From the NCBI GenBank assembly GCA_024227995.1, contig CP100465.1, positions 744,001 to 808,000 of the forward strand: a DNA stretch of 64,000 nucleotides, given 5' to 3'. A program made the position numbers and the translations under genes. The number at the start of each line of letters is the position of its first letter. The stretch's first letter is position 1. This document shows, one piece after another, positions 37,311-46,176 of this stretch. The notes below the pieces were generated by a model that worked only from the letters and a program-made list of their open reading frames with translations, had not been told where the DNA came from and did no database searches. This DNA comes from Halomicrococcus gelatinilyticus (GTDB lineage Archaea; Halobacteriota; Halobacteria; Halobacteriales; Haladaptataceae).

Positions 37311-39383
37311 CTACTCCTCCATCTCCGCGCGGGCGACCTCGGCGCCGGCGAACTCCAGCACCTCCTTTGCGCCGTCGCGGGAGTAGCCCTGTTCGATGAG
37401 TGCGTCGATCCACGCGTTCTGCTCGTCGTCGTCCATCTCGTTGGCCGACACCAGCGCCGAGAAGTTGATGTTGTGCTTCTTGTCCTCCCAGAGCTTGCGC
37501 TCCAGGGCGCGGCGCAGGCGGTCGTTGTCCTGCGGGTCGAACGGCGACCCCTCGCGGGCGCGGCGGGAGACCCAGTTCGACACCTCCTGGCGGAAGTCGT
37601 CCTTGCGGTCGCGCGGGATGTCGAGTTTCTCCTCGACCGACCGGAGGAAGCTCTCGTCGGGCTCCTGCTCGCGGCCCGTCAGTTCGTCCTCGACGGTGGC
37701 GTTGTCGATGTACGCCATCACGTGGTCCATGTACTTCTCGCCCTGGCGCTGGATCTCGTCGAGGTCGTACGCCAGCGCGTGGCGGACGTCCTCGATGGCG
37801 CGCTCGCGGTACTCGCCGCGCACCTTCTCGAGGTAGCGGTAGTACGTCTCGAAGTTCTCCTCGGGGATGGAGCCGTGGTTCTCGAGGTTCTCCTCGAAGT
37901 GGTTGAACAGCGACAGCGGGCTGAGGAAGCCGCGGCTGCGGTGGGTGGAGTTCATGATGGCCTCCGCTATCTCGTCGCCGATGAAGCGGGCGGAGACGCC
38001 CTCCATGCCCTCGCCGATGTCGGACTTGTCCTCGGCCTCGTCGCGGAGCTTCTTGACGTCGATGTCGTCGCCGTCCTCGATCTCGCCGTTGTAGGCCTTG
38101 GTCTTCTGCATCAGGTCGACCATCTCGGTGTCGGGCTCCTCGACGCGGGTGAGGACGCCGAACAGGCCCGCCATCTCCAGCGTGTGCGGCTCGATGTGGA
38201 CGTCCGGCACGTCGGCGTTCCGGAGCATCTTCCGGTAGATGTCGGCCTCCTCCTCGTACTCCAGGACGTAGGGGAAGTCGATGCGCTTCGTGCGGTCGTT
38301 GAACGCCTCCATCTTCTCGTCGCCCTTCTTGTCCCGGTACTCGGGCATGTTCGTCCGGCCGACGATGACCTGGTCGATGTCTATCCGCGGGTTGTTCTTC
38401 GGCTTGATGGTCTGCTCCTGGGTGGCGTGCAGGAAGTCGTAGAGGAACTCCCGCTGGAGCTTCAGCAGCTCCTCGCCGCTGAAGATGCCACGGTTGGCGT
38501 TGCAGAACGCCCCGGAGTAGTCGAACGCGCGTGGGTCGGACTCACCGTAGATGGCGATCTTGCTGTAGTTGACGTCGCCGGTGAGTTCGGTCTCGTCCTG
38601 GTTCTTCTTGTCCTTCGGCTCGAACGTCTCGACGGACTGGCGCTTGTTCTCGTCGGCGACGAGGCGGAGTACCTCGACGTGGTTCCGGAGCACCTGCTGG
38701 ATGTCGTCGTCGTAGTGGGCCAGCAGCGCGTCCATGTAGAACTCGCTCGCGGGGTCGAGCGCCTGTTCGTTCTGGATGGTGTACGGCGCGTCGAGTCGCT
38801 CGTTGACGTCGTCGATGACGTGCTGGCGCTGCTCGTACGGCAACAGCACGAGCGGGTCCTGGTTCATCGGCGACCGGACCGTGTCGTCGGCCGGGTCCTG
38901 GTCGACGATGACGTCGCAGAGGTTCGTCCACCGGAACGTGTACATCCGGCCGTCCTCGCGCAGCGTGTAGTCCTCGAAGTACTTCCGGACCTGCCGGTCG
39001 AAGTCGGACTTGCCGGACCCGACCGGACCGAGCAGCAGCTTGATGCGCTTCTCGGGACCCAGGCCGCGCGCGCCGCTCTTGACCTTGTTGACGAACTCGT
39101 GGATCGCGCGGTGGATCTCGCGCCCGTAGAACGTGTTCTCGCCGTCGTGCAGCGGGTCCTCCGACGCCAGTCGGTACTCCACGACGCCGGAGTCCTCGTC
39201 GTACTCCGTGCCGTAGTAGTCGAACATGTCCGCCACCCGCTGGTGGGCGTTGCGCGCGATCTTCGGATCGGCGTACACCTCCTCGAGGTACCAGTCGAAC
39301 GACTTGGTCTCGCGGAGGTCTTCGGGCATCGATTCCTGGTAGCGTTGACTGATGTCTTCCAGCGTTTCCATGTCACCTTTCAT
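37311..39383 (-). CDS. prkA: PrkA-type serine protein kinase / AAA ATPase, copy 2
   Basis: 690 aa, first gene of the four-gene operon. N-terminal LEDISQRYQESMPEDLRET and WYLEEVYADPKIARNAHQRV are PrkA hallmarks; the Walker A is KLLLGPVGSGKSDFDRQV, followed by FDYSGAFCNANRGIFSGEEL and VIVGRTNMPEYRDKKGDEKM (Walker B/sensor area). The C-terminal part holds the kinase-like region with HRSRGFLSPLSLFNHFEEN. Two possible ATGs exist (39383 and 39371); the outer one is used. Bacterial PrkA/YeaG responds to nitrogen starvation and is linked to YeaH and SpoVR, as here. Confidence 0.92.
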   Translation of the reverse strand: MKGDMETLEDISQRYQESMPEDLRETKSFDWYLEEVYADPKIARNAHQRVADMFDYYGTEYDEDSGVVEYRLASEDPLHDGENTFYGREIHRAIHEFVNKVKSGARGLGPEKRIKLLLGPVGSGKSDFDRQVRKYFEDYTLREDGRMYTFRWTNLCDVIVDQDPADDTVRSPMNQDPLVLLPYEQRQHVIDDVNERLDAPYTIQNEQALDPASEFYMDALLAHYDDDIQQVLRNHVEVLRLVADENKRQSVETFEPKDKKNQDETELTGDVNYSKIAIYGESDPRAFDYSGAFCNANRGIFSGEELLKLQREFLYDFLHATQEQTIKPKNNPRIDIDQVIVGRTNMPEYRDKKGDEKMEAFNDRTKRIDFPYVLEYEEEADIYRKMLRNADVPDVHIEPHTLEMAGLFGVLTRVEEPDTEMVDLMQKTKAYNGEIEDGDDIDVKKLRDEAEDKSDIGEGMEGVSARFIGDEIAEAIMNSTHRSRGFLSPLSLFNHFEENLENHGSIPEENFETYYRYLEKVRGEYRERAIEDVRHALAYDLDEIQRQGEKYMDHVMAYIDNATVEDELTGREQEPDESFLRSVEEKLDIPRDRKDDFRQEVSNWVSRRAREGSPFDPQDNDRLRRALERKLWEDKKHNINFSALVSANEMDDDEQNAWIDALIEQGYSRDGAKEVLEFAGAEVARAEMEE

Positions 39384-40030
39384 TGTATCACGTGTTGGTT
39401 GGGGGTCGCGGAACCGGCGAATGTCGAGAGAAGACCGACGGGGCGTCGCGGTGCCAACGAGGAGTATTGAGATGACGCCCACCCACAAAGATGCTTTGGG
39501 CGTAACGAGGGGATAGCTCTACGACGGGGCGTAACCGGGGGACGCGTCGTGCGCCCGCGCGGAGTTCGAGGTTGACCTGTCATGTACGTGCCGTCCCCAC
39601 GCACGCCGGACACGTCGGCCAGCGAGGCGACGCCGCGACGGTTTCCCCGCCGGGTGTCGCGCGTGACCGTGTGCCGTGTGGGGGTTTGCCACCCGATACT
39701 ATTTAATGCATGGGTTGAAGGAATATATAACTGTTGCCTGTGGCGGCAGATATTATAGAATAAATTAAGAGGTGTATGCTCGCGAAGTTACACCCAGGCG
39801 GTGGTTTCCATCGAATCGATCGGACGATTCGAACAAACGGGGTAGCCTAGCATATTTAAGTAGCACCTGACCGCCCGGGCCCTGCACCGACTTCTGCAGT
39901 ACACCCGCCCGGCGTGCTGCGTTCGCGGACGAGAGGGAGTCGCCGTCGACCGGTCGCGTCGAGGCACCGACGCTGTGAGAGGCTCGCCACGGTCGGACCG
40001 CAAACGAAGTCGGGGCGTAAGCCACGGGTC
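39384..40030. promoter_or_regulatory. Long promoter-dense gap upstream of the prkA operon
   Basis: About 650 bp without a credible gene. An AT-rich island at 39695-39865 holds several TATA-like sites: actatttaatg (39698-39708), gaatatataac (39721-39731), aaattaagag (39762-39771) and catatttaagtag (39851-39863), readable on either strand. A perfect 8-bp inverted repeat tcgaatcg-atcgga-cgattcga sits at 39811-39832 and looks like an operator. The prkA start itself has no clear TATA box within 40 nt, so the operon may have a long leader from these upstream sites. No small-RNA boundary can be set. Confidence 0.4.
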
Positions 40031-40441
40031 CTAGCGGTCGCCTGCGTCGGACTCCTCGTGGGACGCGAGACGGGTGATCTCGACCATCAGGTCCGGATGG
40101 TCGGAGTCGGGGTAGCGGAAGGTCCAGGAGCGGTCGAACTCGATGCCGCGTTCGTGGGCCTTCACGAGGAGGTCGCCGAGGACGTCCCGGAAGTCGGTGA
40201 CCATCGCCTCCCCCGGCGGGTCCGTCGGAACGGGCGGTTCGAGCGAATCGTCCGAGTCGCGCTTCTGGAGGTGCGTGATCTCGACCATCAGATCGGACCG
40301 TTCGTCGTCCGGATACCGGAACTCCCAGGCGCGGTCGAACCGCCGGTCGTTCCGATAGGCCGTGCTCAACACGAGTTTCAGCGTCCGGCTGAACTCGCCC
40401 GGCGCGGCCATCCATCCGGGGACGTTCTGTGCACGACTCAT
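40031..40441 (-). CDS. 136-aa protein with an internal duplication, unknown function
   Basis: Not recognised. The chain consists of two similar units of about 45 residues: 17-61 (FSRTLKLVLSTAYRNDRRF... ending YPDDERSDLMVEITHLQKR) and 84-128 (FRDVLGDLLVKAHERGIEF... ending YPDSDHPDLMVEITRLASH). Each ends with W-x-FRYPD-x(4)-DLMVEIT. An acidic, proline-rich linker (DSDDSLEPPVPTDPPGE) joins them. A soluble tandem-domain fold is likely. The ATG at 40441 gives MSRAQNVPGWMAAPGEF. It is monocistronic; the neighbours do not hint at a role. Confidence 0.65.
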   Translation of the reverse strand: MSRAQNVPGWMAAPGEFSRTLKLVLSTAYRNDRRFDRAWEFRYPDDERSDLMVEITHLQKRDSDDSLEPPVPTDPPGEAMVTDFRDVLGDLLVKAHERGIEFDRSWTFRYPDSDHPDLMVEITRLASHEESDAGDR

Positions 40442-40680
40442 GGGGAATCGACAGGGGCGGTACCAGCATAAACCCGTGTCATCGTTATCGCGTGCGCAGG
40501 CGGAAGACAACGGTTGACAATCCGCGCGGTCGATTTAGACCCCGGTTAATTTCGTCAACGGCCGCGTACCGACCGGAAGTCGACAGACGGAGACGGGTAA
40601 CGTCGCTGGGAGACGGCGAAGCCAGGAGAGGCAGGACGACGGGAGGAGCCGCGACGACGGAGAGATGGGAGCGAACGAAC

Positions 40681-40737
40681 GAGCGGACGAAGAGCACCGG
40701 AGCGGACGAAGAGCACCGGAGCGGACGAAGAGCGGTG
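40681..40737. repeat. Three tandem copies of a 19-bp unit
   Basis: gagcggacgaagagcaccg occurs at 40681-40699 and 40700-40718, with a third copy (last bases changed to ggtg) at 40719-40737. It lies in the 322-bp gene-free stretch 40442-40763, 27 bp from the 3' end of tRNA-Thr. No other feature is seen in that stretch. Confidence 0.7.
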
Positions 40738-40763
40738 AGGGAACCGGGAGCTGACGGTCGTAG

Positions 40764-40837
40764 AGCCAAGGGTGGGATTTGAACCCACGAATTCTCGATT
40801 ACAAATCGAGTGCTTGAGCCGCCCAAGCTCCCTTGGC
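40764..40837 (-). tRNA. tRNA-Thr (anticodon TGT)
   Basis: 74 nt. Acceptor gccaagg/ccttggc, D arm with gcttgggcggctcaagc, anticodon stem ctcga/tcgag with loop tttgtaa (anticodon TGT), T arm gtggg-ttcaaat-cccac, discriminator T as usual for archaeal tRNA-Thr. No intron. Confidence 0.95.
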
Positions 40838-40854
40838 GCAGGGCAATCTTGCGG

Positions 40855-41382
40855 TTACTCCTTTGAGTGGTTATCGCTTTCGACCGATTTTTCCATCTGT
40901 ATCCGGCGAGGTTCGTAGCCCGCACGCCGGTAGAACCGCTTCGCGGCCTCGTTGTCCGCGAGGACCTCCAGTTGTACCACGTCGGCGCCGCGGTCGGCGA
41001 GTTCCACCTCCGCGGCCGCCAGCAGCGCCGAGCCGACGCCCTCGTCGCGGTGTCCCTCGGCGACGAAGACGTTCCGGACGAGACCGCGGGTGACGTCCTG
41101 GGCGTACGGTCCCGTCTCGACGTCGAAGGTCACGAAGCCGACGACGTCGCTGCCGTCACAGGAGCCGACGGCACTGTCGTCGCTGGAACCGACAGCATCG
41201 CTGTCGCGGGCGACGAGCAGGGTGTCGTTCACCACGTGACGGGCGATCCGTTCCCGGACGGGGACGCGGTTGGCCCGGGCGTAGAGGTGGCTGCCGTACG
41301 CGCGCTGGTCGCGGGCGAGGTCGACCCAGAGGTCGGTCACGCGGTCGACGTGCTCGCCCGTCGCCACCTCCACGGAGACCAT
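40855..41382 (-). CDS. GNAT-family N-acetyltransferase
   Basis: 175 aa. The acetyl-CoA loop is VAEGHRDEGVGSALL (motif A, about 107-121), preceded by the strand GLVRNVFV and followed by VQLEVLADNEAAKRFYRRAGYEP (motif B), a complete GNAT core. An acidic insert (DSDAVGSSDDSAVGSCDGSD) precedes it. The acceptor is unknown. The start codon directly abuts the pgk stop codon, so the two are co-transcribed; a link to glycolysis is possible but unproven. Confidence 0.85.
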   Translation of the reverse strand: MVSVEVATGEHVDRVTDLWVDLARDQRAYGSHLYARANRVPVRERIARHVVNDTLLVARDSDAVGSSDDSAVGSCDGSDVVGFVTFDVETGPYAQDVTRGLVRNVFVAEGHRDEGVGSALLAAAEVELADRGADVVQLEVLADNEAAKRFYRRAGYEPRRIQMEKSVESDNHSKE

Positions 41383-42582
41383 CTACTGCTCCAGCGCCTC
41401 GACGGCCGGGAGCGATTCGCCGGTGAGCATCCGCAGTGCGGCGCCGCCGCCGGTGCTGACGTGGTCGAAGCCGTCGAGGTCGAACTTCCGTATCGCTGCG
41501 GCGGTGTCGCCGCCGCCCACGATGCTGTAGGCGGACTCGGCGGCCGTGGCGTACAGTTCGCGGGTGCCGTCGGCGAACGTCGCCTCCTCGAACACGCCCG
41601 CCGGACCGTTGAGGACGACCGTCTCGGCGTCCTCGAGCACGGCGGAGTAGGCGGCGACCGTCTCGCTGCCGACGTCCATGGCCGCCTCGTCGTCGGTCGG
41701 CGGGAACTCCTCGCGGGCCAGTTCGTAGCGCTCGCCGTCGCGCTCGACCGCGACGTCCGCCGGCAGGTGGATGCTGTCGCCGTACTGCTCCAGCAGGTCG
41801 GCGGCGTCGTCGATGTACTCCCAGTAGCCCTGTTCGTGGATGAAGTCGGCAGTCGCGTCCCCGATGTCCGCGCCGTCGGCGAACAGGAACACGTTGCCGA
41901 CGACGCCGGTCGTCAGGACGTGGTCGGCGATGCCGCGTTCGAGGACGCTCTCGGCGACGCCGATGGAGTCGGAGACCTTCGCGCCGCCGAGGACGTACGC
42001 CCGCGGTGCGTCGGTGTCCTCGACGCCCCCGAGCACGTCCAGTTCCGCCTCCATGACGCGGCCGGCGTACCCCGGCAGTCGCGTCGGGAGGCCGACGAGC
42101 GAGGGCTGGGAGCGGTGGGCGGCCGCGAAGGCGTCGTTGACGTAGGCGTCGAGCACCGTCGAGAGTCGCTCGACGAGGTGGGTCCGGGCGGCCCGCTCCG
42201 GGGGGAACTCCATGTACTCCTCGCTGTAGAACCGGGTGTTCTCCAGCACGACCGCCTCGCCGTCGTCGAGCGACCTGACGGCGTCGCGGGCGGCCTCGCA
42301 GAAGGTAGCGTCGCAGTAGGAGACAGGGGCGGAGAGCATCTCGTCGAGACGGTTCGCGTGCGGACGGAGACCGCAGAACTCGTCGCCACCCGGCCGGCCC
42401 TGGTGGGCCAGGACGGCCACCCTGCCGCCGCGTTCCAGCAGTTCGGAGAGCGTGTCGACGTGCGCCTGGAGGCGCGCGTCGTCTGCCAGTTCGCCCGAGT
42501 CGGTCAACGGACTGTTGATGTCGATTCGCACGCCGAGCGTGGTCCCTTGGACGGCGAGGTCGTCCAGGGTCTGGATGGGCAT
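41383..42582 (-). CDS. pgk: Phosphoglycerate kinase
   Basis: 399 aa, archaeal type. N-terminal substrate domain: GVRIDINSPL (the DxNxP loop) and AVLAHQGRPGG; then VLENTRFYSEE, YVNDAFAAAHRSQPS and the hinge to the nucleotide domain with AYVLGGAKVSDS, VVLNGPAGVFE and YSIVGGGDTAAA...FDHVSTGGGAALRML. It interconverts 1,3-bisphosphoglycerate and 3-phosphoglycerate with ATP. The ATG at 42582 is preferred; a TATA-like acatatgcc on the minus strand about 27 nt upstream supports it. Operon with the GNAT gene. Confidence 0.95.
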   Translation of the reverse strand: MPIQTLDDLAVQGTTLGVRIDINSPLTDSGELADDARLQAHVDTLSELLERGGRVAVLAHQGRPGGDEFCGLRPHANRLDEMLSAPVSYCDATFCEAARDAVRSLDDGEAVVLENTRFYSEEYMEFPPERAARTHLVERLSTVLDAYVNDAFAAAHRSQPSLVGLPTRLPGYAGRVMEAELDVLGGVEDTDAPRAYVLGGAKVSDSIGVAESVLERGIADHVLTTGVVGNVFLFADGADIGDATADFIHEQGYWEYIDDAADLLEQYGDSIHLPADVAVERDGERYELAREEFPPTDDEAAMDVGSETVAAYSAVLEDAETVVLNGPAGVFEEATFADGTRELYATAAESAYSIVGGGDTAAAIRKFDLDGFDHVSTGGGAALRMLTGESLPAVEALEQ

Positions 42583-42860
42583 ACGTGGGGTTCCACTATC
42601 GCGCGGCATATGTGTGTCGGTAATGTCTGTCTGTAATGAAGTACGCAGATACGAGTAAATCTTCGATGGCTCGTCGGGCCAGCCATCGTTCCGCCCGCTG
42701 GCAGGTTATGCCGACGTTACCGAAATCCGCAGGACAGCACGGTGAAGAAGGTTTAATAGCGTGAGGAAACCGTATCGTGTGAAGGGGTATCAATGAACGT
42801 TCGCGTGGGGGTCCCGGAACGGGGGAGCAGTGGCACGAAAACTCGTGTGGGGTGGCGTGT
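42583..42860. promoter_or_regulatory. Shared promoter region of pgk and the liv-type operon
   Basis: 278 bp between divergent genes. It contains the pgk TATA-like site (42605-42613, minus), an 8-bp inverted repeat cgatggct...agccatcg (42664-42671/42681-42688), and a plus-strand TATA-like ggtttaatagc (42749-42759) that would start the liv transcript near 42780 with a leader of about 80 nt. The inverted repeat may be an operator. Confidence 0.4.
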
Positions 42861-43973
42861 ATGGGCGTAGCGGACACGTACTCCCGGGGGCGTGACGTGC
42901 TCTTCGAGCGTCCGCTGGCGGTGGTGGTCGGCGCGTTCGGCGTCCTCCTGGTCGTCGACTTCCTCGACAGGCTGCTGTTCGGTAGCCTGCTCCTGTCCGA
43001 CGTGGGGTCGCTCGTCTGGGACGGCCTCATGCGCGGCCTGATAATCGGGCTCGCCGGCATCGGTCTGTCGATGACGTACAGCATCCTGAACTTCGCGAAC
43101 TTCTCGCACGGCGACTACATCACCTCCGGCGCGTTCGCCGGCTGGGGGGTCACGTACCTCGTCGCGGGGTTCGGGAAGGCTGCCTGGCCGAACCTGCTGC
43201 TGGTCGGTGCCGGCGGGACCGTCTACGCCAGCGCCCTCGGCATCACCGTCGCGACGACCCCGCTGGCGGTCGTCCTCGGACTCCTCGTCGCGGGCCTCGG
43301 AACCGTCGCCCTCGCGCTCGCCATCGATCGACTGGTCTACCGGCCGATGCGCGACGCCGGCGGCATCTCCCTGCTCATCACGAGCGTCGGGGTCGCGTTC
43401 GTCCTCCGGTACCTCGTCGTGTACGTCTTCTCGACGGCGAACCGCGGGACGACCGACTCCGGTCGCATCCCCGAGTGGTCGGTGCCGTTCGTCGACGGCA
43501 CCGTGGGCGTGAGCGCCCACGACCTGACGCTGCTCGTCGCGACCGTCGCGCTGATGCTCGGCGTCCACCTCCTGCTCCAGCGCACGAAGCTCGGCACCGC
43601 GATGCGCGCGATGGCCGACAACGAGGACCTCGCCCGCATCACCGGTATCTCGACCGAGCGCGTCATCCGCTGGACGTGGATCATCGGCGGCGGCCTCACG
43701 GGCGTCGCGGGGTTCCTGATGGTGCTGTGGACCGGCACCATCGACTTCCAGTTCGGGTGGCTGCTGCTGTTGCCCATCTTCGCTGCCGTCATCCTCGGCG
43801 GCATCGGCTCCATCTACGGCGCGATACTGGGCGGCATCGTCATCGGCCTGACGTGGAACCTCGCCATCATCTGGATCCCCGGCGAGTTCGGTCGCGCCGC
43901 CGCGTTCGGCGTCATGATTCTCATCCTGCTGTTCAGGCCCGAGGGACTGTTCGCCGGGAGGACGACCGCATGA
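42861..43973 (+). CDS. livH: Branched-chain amino-acid-type ABC permease, LivH subunit
   Basis: 370 aa. Eight to nine membrane helices; family sequence GLSMTYSILNFANFSHGDYIT, AIDRLVYRPMRDAGGISLL, and the EAA-type loop LGTAMRAMADNEDLARITGIST that docks to the ATPase. With LivM it forms the membrane channel. The ATG at 42861 is used; a GTG nine bases upstream is in frame. Its end overlaps livM by four bases. First gene of livH-livM-livG-livF. Confidence 0.92.
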   Translation: MGVADTYSRGRDVLFERPLAVVVGAFGVLLVVDFLDRLLFGSLLLSDVGSLVWDGLMRGLIIGLAGIGLSMTYSILNFANFSHGDYITSGAFAGWGVTYLVAGFGKAAWPNLLLVGAGGTVYASALGITVATTPLAVVLGLLVAGLGTVALALAIDRLVYRPMRDAGGISLLITSVGVAFVLRYLVVYVFSTANRGTTDSGRIPEWSVPFVDGTVGVSAHDLTLLVATVALMLGVHLLLQRTKLGTAMRAMADNEDLARITGISTERVIRWTWIIGGGLTGVAGFLMVLWTGTIDFQFGWLLLLPIFAAVILGGIGSIYGAILGGIVIGLTWNLAIIWIPGEFGRAAAFGVMILILLFRPEGLFAGRTTA

Positions 43974-45334
43974 GCGTCCGCGACCGCCTCGACGTCGAGG
44001 TCAGCGACACGGTGCTCATCGTCGGCGCCCTGTTCGGCGTCTACGCCGTGTACCTCCTCGCGGGGACGGTGCTGGGCTACTCGCTACGCGGCCAGATGAA
44101 CTCCATCGCCCGGCTCACGTTCCTCATCGGCGTCTACGGCATGATGGCGCTCGCGCTGAACCTCCACTGGGGGTACACCGGCCTGTTCAACATCGGCATC
44201 GCGGGGTTCATGGCCGTCGGCCTGTACACGATGGCCATCGTCTCGAAGCCGCCCGCGAGCGCGACGGCCGGCGCGGCCGCCGTCTCCGGCCTCGGCCTCC
44301 CGCTCTGGGTCGGCGTCCTCGCCGGGATGGTCGCGGCGGCGGTCCTGGGCTTCCTGGTCGCGCTCCCGGCGTTGCGGTTGCGCGCCGACTACCTCGCCAT
44401 CGTCACCATCGCCACCTCCGAGATCGTCCGGTTTTTCTTCCTCTCCGGGGAGTTCCAGACGTTCACCGTCCCCGGGAGCGTGACGGTGTTCGGCGTCACC
44501 GTCGGCCTCCCGTGGAACCCCGTCGAACTGGGGACCGGCGGCGGCCGGGGCCTCATCCTCAACTACGACGACCCGATGGAGTACGTCTTCGAGACCGGCC
44601 CCTACCAGGCGCTCGTCGACGCGCTGGATCCACTGATGGGCGGGTCGGTGAAACCCGTGGTGGACGGGCTCGCCTACGCCGTCGTCCTGCTGGCGGTCGT
44701 CGCGGCGTTCTACTGGCTGCTGAAGCGCACCGGCGAGTCGCCGTTCGGTCGCGTGCTGAAGGCCATCCGCGAGGACGAGGACGTCGCCAACGCGCTGGGC
44801 AAGAACACCGCCCGGTTCAAGATCAAGTCGTTCATGCTCGGCTGCGCGCTGATGGGCCTGGGCGGCATCCTCTGGCAGCTCCGGCAGGGCGCCATCACGC
44901 CGACGGCGTTCCGCCCCCAGGTGACCTTCTTCATCTGGCTGGCGCTCATCATCGGCGGCGCGGGGTCGAACACCGGGAGCGTCCTCGGCGCGATCCTCTT
45001 CGCGGGCTTCCTGTTCCAGGGACCGCTCTACCTGAAGAACATCGTGCGGCAGGTGTACGGCGTCACCGGCGCGCCGAACACGTTCGCCGGCGCGGTCGGC
45101 CCGCTGCTCGACGGGAACGTCGAACCCTTGCTGGCCTACACCATCGGGAACATCAACGCGCTACAGCTGGTCATCATGGGTCTCGTGCTCGTCTGGCTGA
45201 TGCAACACCGCCCCGAGGGGATGCTCGGCCACCGCAAGGAGGAGGCGGCCACCATCCCGCTCGGGCAGACGCGGGAGGAGCGGCCTGCTGCGCCCGCCGC
45301 CGACGGCGGGACGGAGGGAGGTGGAAAGCGATGA
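43970..45334 (+). CDS. livM: Branched-chain amino-acid-type ABC permease, LivM subunit
   Basis: 454 aa with about ten membrane helices. MMALALNLHWGYTGLFNIGIAGFMAVG and ALPALRLRADYLAIVTIATSEIVRF are LivM signatures; SPFGRVLKAIREDEDVANALGKN is the ATPase-docking loop. There is a larger extracytoplasmic segment of about 60 residues (near 180-225) than in E. coli LivM, and an acidic, cytosolic C-terminal tail. Four-base overlaps join it to livH and livG. Confidence 0.92.
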   Translation: MSVRDRLDVEVSDTVLIVGALFGVYAVYLLAGTVLGYSLRGQMNSIARLTFLIGVYGMMALALNLHWGYTGLFNIGIAGFMAVGLYTMAIVSKPPASATAGAAAVSGLGLPLWVGVLAGMVAAAVLGFLVALPALRLRADYLAIVTIATSEIVRFFFLSGEFQTFTVPGSVTVFGVTVGLPWNPVELGTGGGRGLILNYDDPMEYVFETGPYQALVDALDPLMGGSVKPVVDGLAYAVVLLAVVAAFYWLLKRTGESPFGRVLKAIREDEDVANALGKNTARFKIKSFMLGCALMGLGGILWQLRQGAITPTAFRPQVTFFIWLALIIGGAGSNTGSVLGAILFAGFLFQGPLYLKNIVRQVYGVTGAPNTFAGAVGPLLDGNVEPLLAYTIGNINALQLVIMGLVLVWLMQHRPEGMLGHRKEEAATIPLGQTREERPAAPAADGGTEGGGKR

Positions 45335-46176
45335 CGGCGAGCGAGACGAGCGAGACGGACGAGGAGGTCGGCGGACTCGCCGCCACGACCCCGGCGACCG
45401 AGCTGTCGGACACGCCGCTCCGGGTGGAGAACCTGCAGAAGCACTTCGGGGGCATCACCGCGGTCGACGGCGCCACGTTCGAGGTCGAGCGCGGGTCGCT
45501 CACCGGCCTCATCGGCCCGAACGGCGCGGGCAAGTCGACGACGTTCAACTGCATCACGGGCGTCCACGAACCCGACGGCGGTGCCGTCTACTTCGACGAC
45601 GAGGACATCACCGGCCTCGAACCGTACCAGGTCGCCGACCGGGGGCTCGTTCGCACGTTCCAGATCGCCCGCGAGCTCGCCGAGATGACCGTGCTGGAGA
45701 ACATGATGCTCGCGCCGAAGAGCCAGATCGGCGAGCACCTCTGGCGGTCGGTGACGCCCGGGTTCCGGGACGACGTCCGCGAACAGGAGGAAGCGATGCT
45801 CGACCACGCGTGGGAGACCCTGGAGTTCTTCGAGATCGACCACCTCGCGGAGGAGTACGCCGGCAACCTCTCGGGCGGCCAGCGCAAGCTGCTGGAGATG
45901 TCCCGGGCGCTGATGACCGACCCCACGATGTTGCTGCTGGACGAACCGCTCGCCGGCGTCAACCCGACGCTGGAGGAGAAGCTCCTCGAACACGTCCACG
46001 AACTCCGCGAGCAGGGGTTCACGTTCCTGCTCGTCGAGCACGACATGGACGTCATCATGAACCACTGCGAGCGCGTCATCGTCATGCACCAGGGGACGGT
46101 GCTCGCCGAGGGGACCCCCGCCGAGATACAGTCGAACGAGCGGGTCATCGACGCCTACCTCGGAGGTGAGGTGTGA
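45331..46176 (+). CDS. livG: Branched-chain amino-acid-type ABC ATPase, LivG subunit
   Basis: 281 aa. Walker A LIGPNGAGKSTTFNCI, signature NLSGGQRKLLEMSRAL, Walker B MLLLDEPLAGVNP, switch VEHDMDVI. The ending EVIDAYLGGE-type (RVIDAYLGGEV) is usual for LivG. It has an N-terminal acidic extension of about 28 residues. One ATPase of the LivG/LivF heterodimer. Its stop shares one base with the livF ATG. Confidence 0.95.
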   Translation: MTASETSETDEEVGGLAATTPATELSDTPLRVENLQKHFGGITAVDGATFEVERGSLTGLIGPNGAGKSTTFNCITGVHEPDGGAVYFDDEDITGLEPYQVADRGLVRTFQIARELAEMTVLENMMLAPKSQIGEHLWRSVTPGFRDDVREQEEAMLDHAWETLEFFEIDHLAEEYAGNLSGGQRKLLEMSRALMTDPTMLLLDEPLAGVNPTLEEKLLEHVHELREQGFTFLLVEHDMDVIMNHCERVIVMHQGTVLAEGTPAEIQSNERVIDAYLGGEV

